Below are positions 63,278 to 64,000 of a stretch of DNA of 64,000 bases, piece by piece. Origin of the DNA: Dipylidium caninum (taxonomy: Eukaryota > Platyhelminthes > Cestoda > Cyclophyllidea > Dipylidiidae). Below the pieces are notes generated by a model. That model ran no database searches and was not told the origin of the DNA. It worked only from the letters and a program-made list of their open reading frames with translations. Location: positions 372,001 through 436,000 of the forward strand of contig QEYB01000629.1 of the NCBI GenBank assembly GCA_017562135.1, written 5' to 3'. A program made the translations under genes and the position numbers. The stretch's first letter is position 1. Each line of letters begins with the position of its first letter.

Positions 63278-64000
63278 CTACAAACGGAAGATAAATAAGT
63301 TCATTCACTTTGCACGTGAAATAAGATTGAAGATAAGCAAGTGTCACATTATTTTTGAAATTAGATGGCATAATTATTGAATAATTGTGGTCAGATGGCA
63401 GTTTTCCACAGTTGCATGACGGCGTTCTCGACTTAATTGTGGAGCATTCGCGTCAACGTGCTTGCTAATGAAGGCAGCGGCACTGCTGTCGAGAATGCTT
63501 TACAGAAGGTTTGCGGTCATAAGGACCCAGACTGAGTTTCCCAACGGAGGACGCGATTGTGCACTGAAAAATTCGTGGATGAAGAGTAAAAGTTTTCGGT
63601 TTGACATCAGGTTGGACGAAAGATGTGGAACGAAGGGATGAATTCGAGTCCTCAGCAGATATCGAAACAGAGAGACTTTTATAGCGAGTCGCAAGTTCTG
63701 CTGAGAATGTATTATTTCACAGAGAATGGAGGGCAGAAGGGGTTGTTAATGAAACTGGTTGGAGGCTACACATTCCACTAGCTTTGTTGTCACACATCTT
63801 TGACGTTAGTTCCCGGGGCTCATCGAATGGAAAAATACGAAAAGACAAAGGTCAAAATGTAGGGAGTTTATGCCAGAACACCGTATACTAGACTGGAGAG
63901 GAAATTATCTGTATACTGGACGTCAAGAACCAATTTATGCGTCACTTTCTTCCATTCTGTAATTCCTTGAGGTTGCCAAACCATAAATCTCCCACTGGTA
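63278..64000. other. Upstream flank of the minus-strand gene; no gene recognised
   Basis: AT-rich sequence with only short frames. It probably holds an intron, a 5' UTR or the promoter of the minus-strand gene. I see no further exon. Confidence 0.5.

Overview
This window is nuclear DNA of a eukaryote with heavily split genes: about 60 introns can be modelled, from 36 nt to several kb. The proteins are animal proteins. The mix of micro-introns (36-43 nt) with multi-kb introns, short TCTTNNCAG-type acceptors just 5' of start codons (possible spliced-leader sites) and a nicotinic receptor subunit with an anion-channel pore motif points to a flatworm, most likely a tapeworm. That assignment is inference; no marker in the window proves it. 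Exons were joined by eye from splice sites, reading phase and protein-family alignment recalled from knowledge; nearly all junctions keep phase, and the exceptions are stated.

Layout, + strand unless noted. 1-31.3 kb: most of an ABC transporter of subfamily C (MRP type) from the linker L0 to the stop; the N-terminal TMD0 is not seen. Two of its introns hold the same ~1.1-1.2 kb repeat in opposite orientation (2802-4000 and 19080-20147). 33.4-38.2 kb: ADRM1/Rpn13, the proteasome ubiquitin receptor. 39.0-45.4 kb: a MAK/ICK-type ciliary kinase with a TDY loop. 46.1-48.7 kb: a compact trio, TAF13, a small gene without a long ATG-initiated ORF that I recognise as APC13, and PDSS2, whose ATG lies 6 nt after the APC13 stop. 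51.0-55.3 kb: a Cys-loop acetylcholine-receptor subunit with a Pro-Ala-Arg motif before M2, predicting an anion channel. 57.8-61.8 kb (possibly to 63.3 kb), minus strand: a lebercilin-like coiled-coil gene converging on the receptor gene.

The genes are housekeeping (proteasome, TFIID, anaphase-promoting complex, ubiquinone synthesis), ciliary (MAK-like kinase, lebercilin-like) and membrane genes (ABCC pump, ligand-gated channel). Apart from the APC13/PDSS2 pair I see no functional operon-like unit. The features most worth checking are that pair, the anion-type receptor with a frameshift or pseudo-intron, an in-frame TGA in an ABCC exon, the inverted intronic repeats and an unusual number of GC-AG introns.
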